Positions 62,816 through 64,000 of a stretch of 64,000 nucleotides of DNA are shown in pieces. The notes under the pieces are model-generated. The model made no database searches. It saw only the letters and a program-made list of their open reading frames with translations, and was not told the DNA's origin. The DNA is from Solibacillus sp. FSL R7-0682 (lineage in GTDB: Bacteria; Bacillota; Bacilli; Bacillales_A; Planococcaceae). Location of the stretch: assembly GCF_038005985.1 (NCBI RefSeq), contig NZ_JBBOUI010000001.1, positions 2,748,001 to 2,812,000 on the forward strand, written 5' to 3'. The position numbers and the translations under genes were made by a program. How positions within the stretch are numbered: position 1 is the first letter of the stretch; every line of letters starts with the position of its first letter.

Positions 62816-63484
62816 TTATTCTTTTATAATTTCTGTGATTGGAGCCGAGATTTGCTGTGAAAACTGCTCTACATGTTGCTCTAACACGGCTACAAGTACT
62901 GCACAGGATGGTCCAGCAGACGTATGCAAATCCAACTCACAAAAGTAATTTCCACCAATAAAACGCGTTATTTCTGCCCCAATTCCTTTTGATCCAGTTG
63001 GCCATATTGCTTGTATCCACCCCTCTGTTAGCCCTTGATATAACTCATTTAATTGTGCAATTTGTTGCGGATTTTCAATAACTTCATTGCCGACTAGAGG
63101 CTGTCCAATGACAAAGTAGTGACAATTATTAATTGTACGTGAAATAATTTTTTCACCAATCATTGTCAGTGAAACAGCAGATTGAAGTGCATTAAAATTC
63201 GTTTCACTTGAACCGATGATTGGCGGACATGGAATTCCAATTTCCCCGAATACGCGTCGGATACCTTGCTCGTATTCCATCCAAACATGATCACCAGAAA
63301 AATTCGCCATTAATAGTTGGATTGGCATCGCTCCAGCACACCATTGCTCTAAAATAGCAGTTCTTGTAGTAAAATAAGCCGTTATCTCATTTGGCACTTG
63401 TACTGCATCAAGCTCCTTATTACCAATACACCCTGAGTTATCAATCGTTACGATTAACCCATTTACCTCTACCCCATTTCTCAT
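62816..63484 (-). CDS. cblS: CblS-like alpha-ribazole kinase (AIR synthase-like)
   Basis: 222 residues with the PurM/AIR-synthase-like pattern VTIDNSGCIGNKELDAVQV and MPIQLLMANFSGDHVWMEYE, IIGSSETNF. CblS phosphorylates alpha-ribazole for the lower ligand of cobamides in Listeria and Geobacillus. It overlaps cblT by four bases, which supports the call. Assignment is from family knowledge and context; a different AIR-synthase-like role is possible. Confidence 0.7.
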   Translation of the reverse strand: MRNGVEVNGLIVTIDNSGCIGNKELDAVQVPNEITAYFTTRTAILEQWCAGAMPIQLLMANFSGDHVWMEYEQGIRRVFGEIGIPCPPIIGSSETNFNALQSAVSLTMIGEKIISRTINNCHYFVIGQPLVGNEVIENPQQIAQLNELYQGLTEGWIQAIWPTGSKGIGAEITRFIGGNYFCELDLHTSAGPSCAVLVAVLEQHVEQFSQQISAPITEIIKE

Positions 63485-63972
63485 GATTGAACGCCTGATC
63501 TTATCATCACAGTTTTAAGAACGGGCATCACGATTATCGCAACTACTACATTTATAATTGTTGCAACAGTTAATGACGCAATTGATCCAATGTAAAATTC
63601 AGGTGAAATGAGAAAATAAAATGGAAGTGGTGCAATGATGCCATTTGCTACTATCATAAATGACCATTTTAATAGATGTTGACCTTTTCGATGTAATACT
63701 GTAAATAAAGTAATGATAATAAACATTTCTAGTGCAATAATTCCGTGGAATACACCAAGTGGGAAGCCAGAAGTCAACCCTGTAGCAATATGTCCAATTG
63801 CCCCTGCTGCTCCTGCAAAAATAGGTGGTAAAAATGCAGCACCAATCATAGCAGGTGCTGAATCAAGTGCAGCCGTAGTAATAAAGCCTGGTACTTTCAC
63901 AAAGCTACCTATAACACAAATTGCTGCGACAAAAGCTGTTAACGTCATATATCGTAATTTATTTTTATCCAT
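63481..63972 (-). CDS. cblT: CblT-like ECF transporter S component for alpha-ribazole
   Basis: 163 residues, about five to six membrane helices, start MDKNKLRYMTLTAFVAAICV and motif GHIATGLTSGFPLGVFHGII typical of ECF S components. CblT imports alpha-ribazole. Coupled to cblS (ATGA overlap). The upstream part of the transcript is outside the window. Confidence 0.75.
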   Translation of the reverse strand: MDKNKLRYMTLTAFVAAICVIGSFVKVPGFITTAALDSAPAMIGAAFLPPIFAGAAGAIGHIATGLTSGFPLGVFHGIIALEMFIIITLFTVLHRKGQHLLKWSFMIVANGIIAPLPFYFLISPEFYIGSIASLTVATIINVVVAIIVMPVLKTVMIRSGVQS

Positions 63973-64000
63973 GTTCCTACTGCTCTCCTTTTAAATATTG

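Noticed and set aside
1-64000. CRISPR arrays, tRNA, rRNA or prophage genes
   Set aside because: No regularly spaced repeats, no cas or phage structural genes and no RNA gene signatures were seen.

Overview
The window is AT-rich chromosomal DNA from a low-GC, endospore-forming Firmicute. Gene content and order (sigF/spoIIA, spoVAF, scpAB, resABCDE, sigX-rsiX, fur-xerD-deoB, luxS-yneF) follow Bacillus subtilis closely but with losses and substitutions. This fits the Planococcaceae/Caryophanaceae branch (Solibacillus- or Lysinibacillus-like); that placement is inference. I see no rRNA, tRNA, prophage or CRISPR array. Most genes lie on the minus strand and start with ATG, GTG or TTG behind strong Shine-Dalgarno (SD) sequences.

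Layout. 1-3.6 kb: 3' part of a YitT-family gene, brnQ, and ribU under an FMN riboswitch with an attenuator. 3.7-11.7 kb: rsiX-sigX (with an autogenous sigX promoter) and resE-resD-resC-resB-resA for cytochrome c maturation and respiratory control. 11.8-16.3 kb: rluB, a DacB/DacF-like carboxypeptidase, scpB-scpA, a DUF309 gene, ribT and a 38-aa membrane protein behind lysA. 16.3-20.7 kb: lysA, a lone spoVAF coupled to sigF, spoIIAB, spoIIAA. 21-24.6 kb: pdp, deoB, xerD. 24.8-33.6 kb: MerR regulator, CorC/MpfA-type transporter, a SigB-type stress gene, fur, nudF, aldo-keto reductase, VanZ-like protein, thiolase, yqkD, luxS. 34.2-37.9 kb: a liaIHFSR envelope-stress operon lacking liaG.

38.0-50.1 kb is the most interesting block. 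It joins a bd-type quinol oxidase operon (tauE-like exporter, a 25-aa membrane ORF, cydA, cydB and a 31-aa CydS), the CydDC assembly transporter, a sulfide-oxidation operon (sqr, DUF1641, CstB-type persulfide dioxygenase/rhodanese), and an NreBC-like two-component system in the middle. All three transcription units outside the two-component genes carry the same 16-bp palindrome (TAGGGGTTTACCACTA type). In each the palindrome centre lies exactly 34 bp from a -10 hexamer, the geometry of an activator replacing the -35 contact. I infer one regulon coupling sulfide detoxification to a sulfide-tolerant oxidase. The sensor has a CX2CX11C cluster like the Fe-S oxygen sensor NreB, but a Met where the fourth Cys should be.

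50.2-59 kb: TPR protein, HmoA-like heme monooxygenase, YunD-like phosphoesterase, yuaF-floT, a lipoprotein, ilvE with a CodY-like box, and an apparently intact IS3-family element. The IS sits inside the hairpin arm of a composite intergenic repeat, another copy of which lies at 26.6 kb. 59-64 kb: class I ribonucleotide reductase genes preceded by a cobalamin riboswitch and terminator, then cblS-cblT for alpha-ribazole salvage. The riboswitch implies that a B12-dependent reductase exists elsewhere in the genome.
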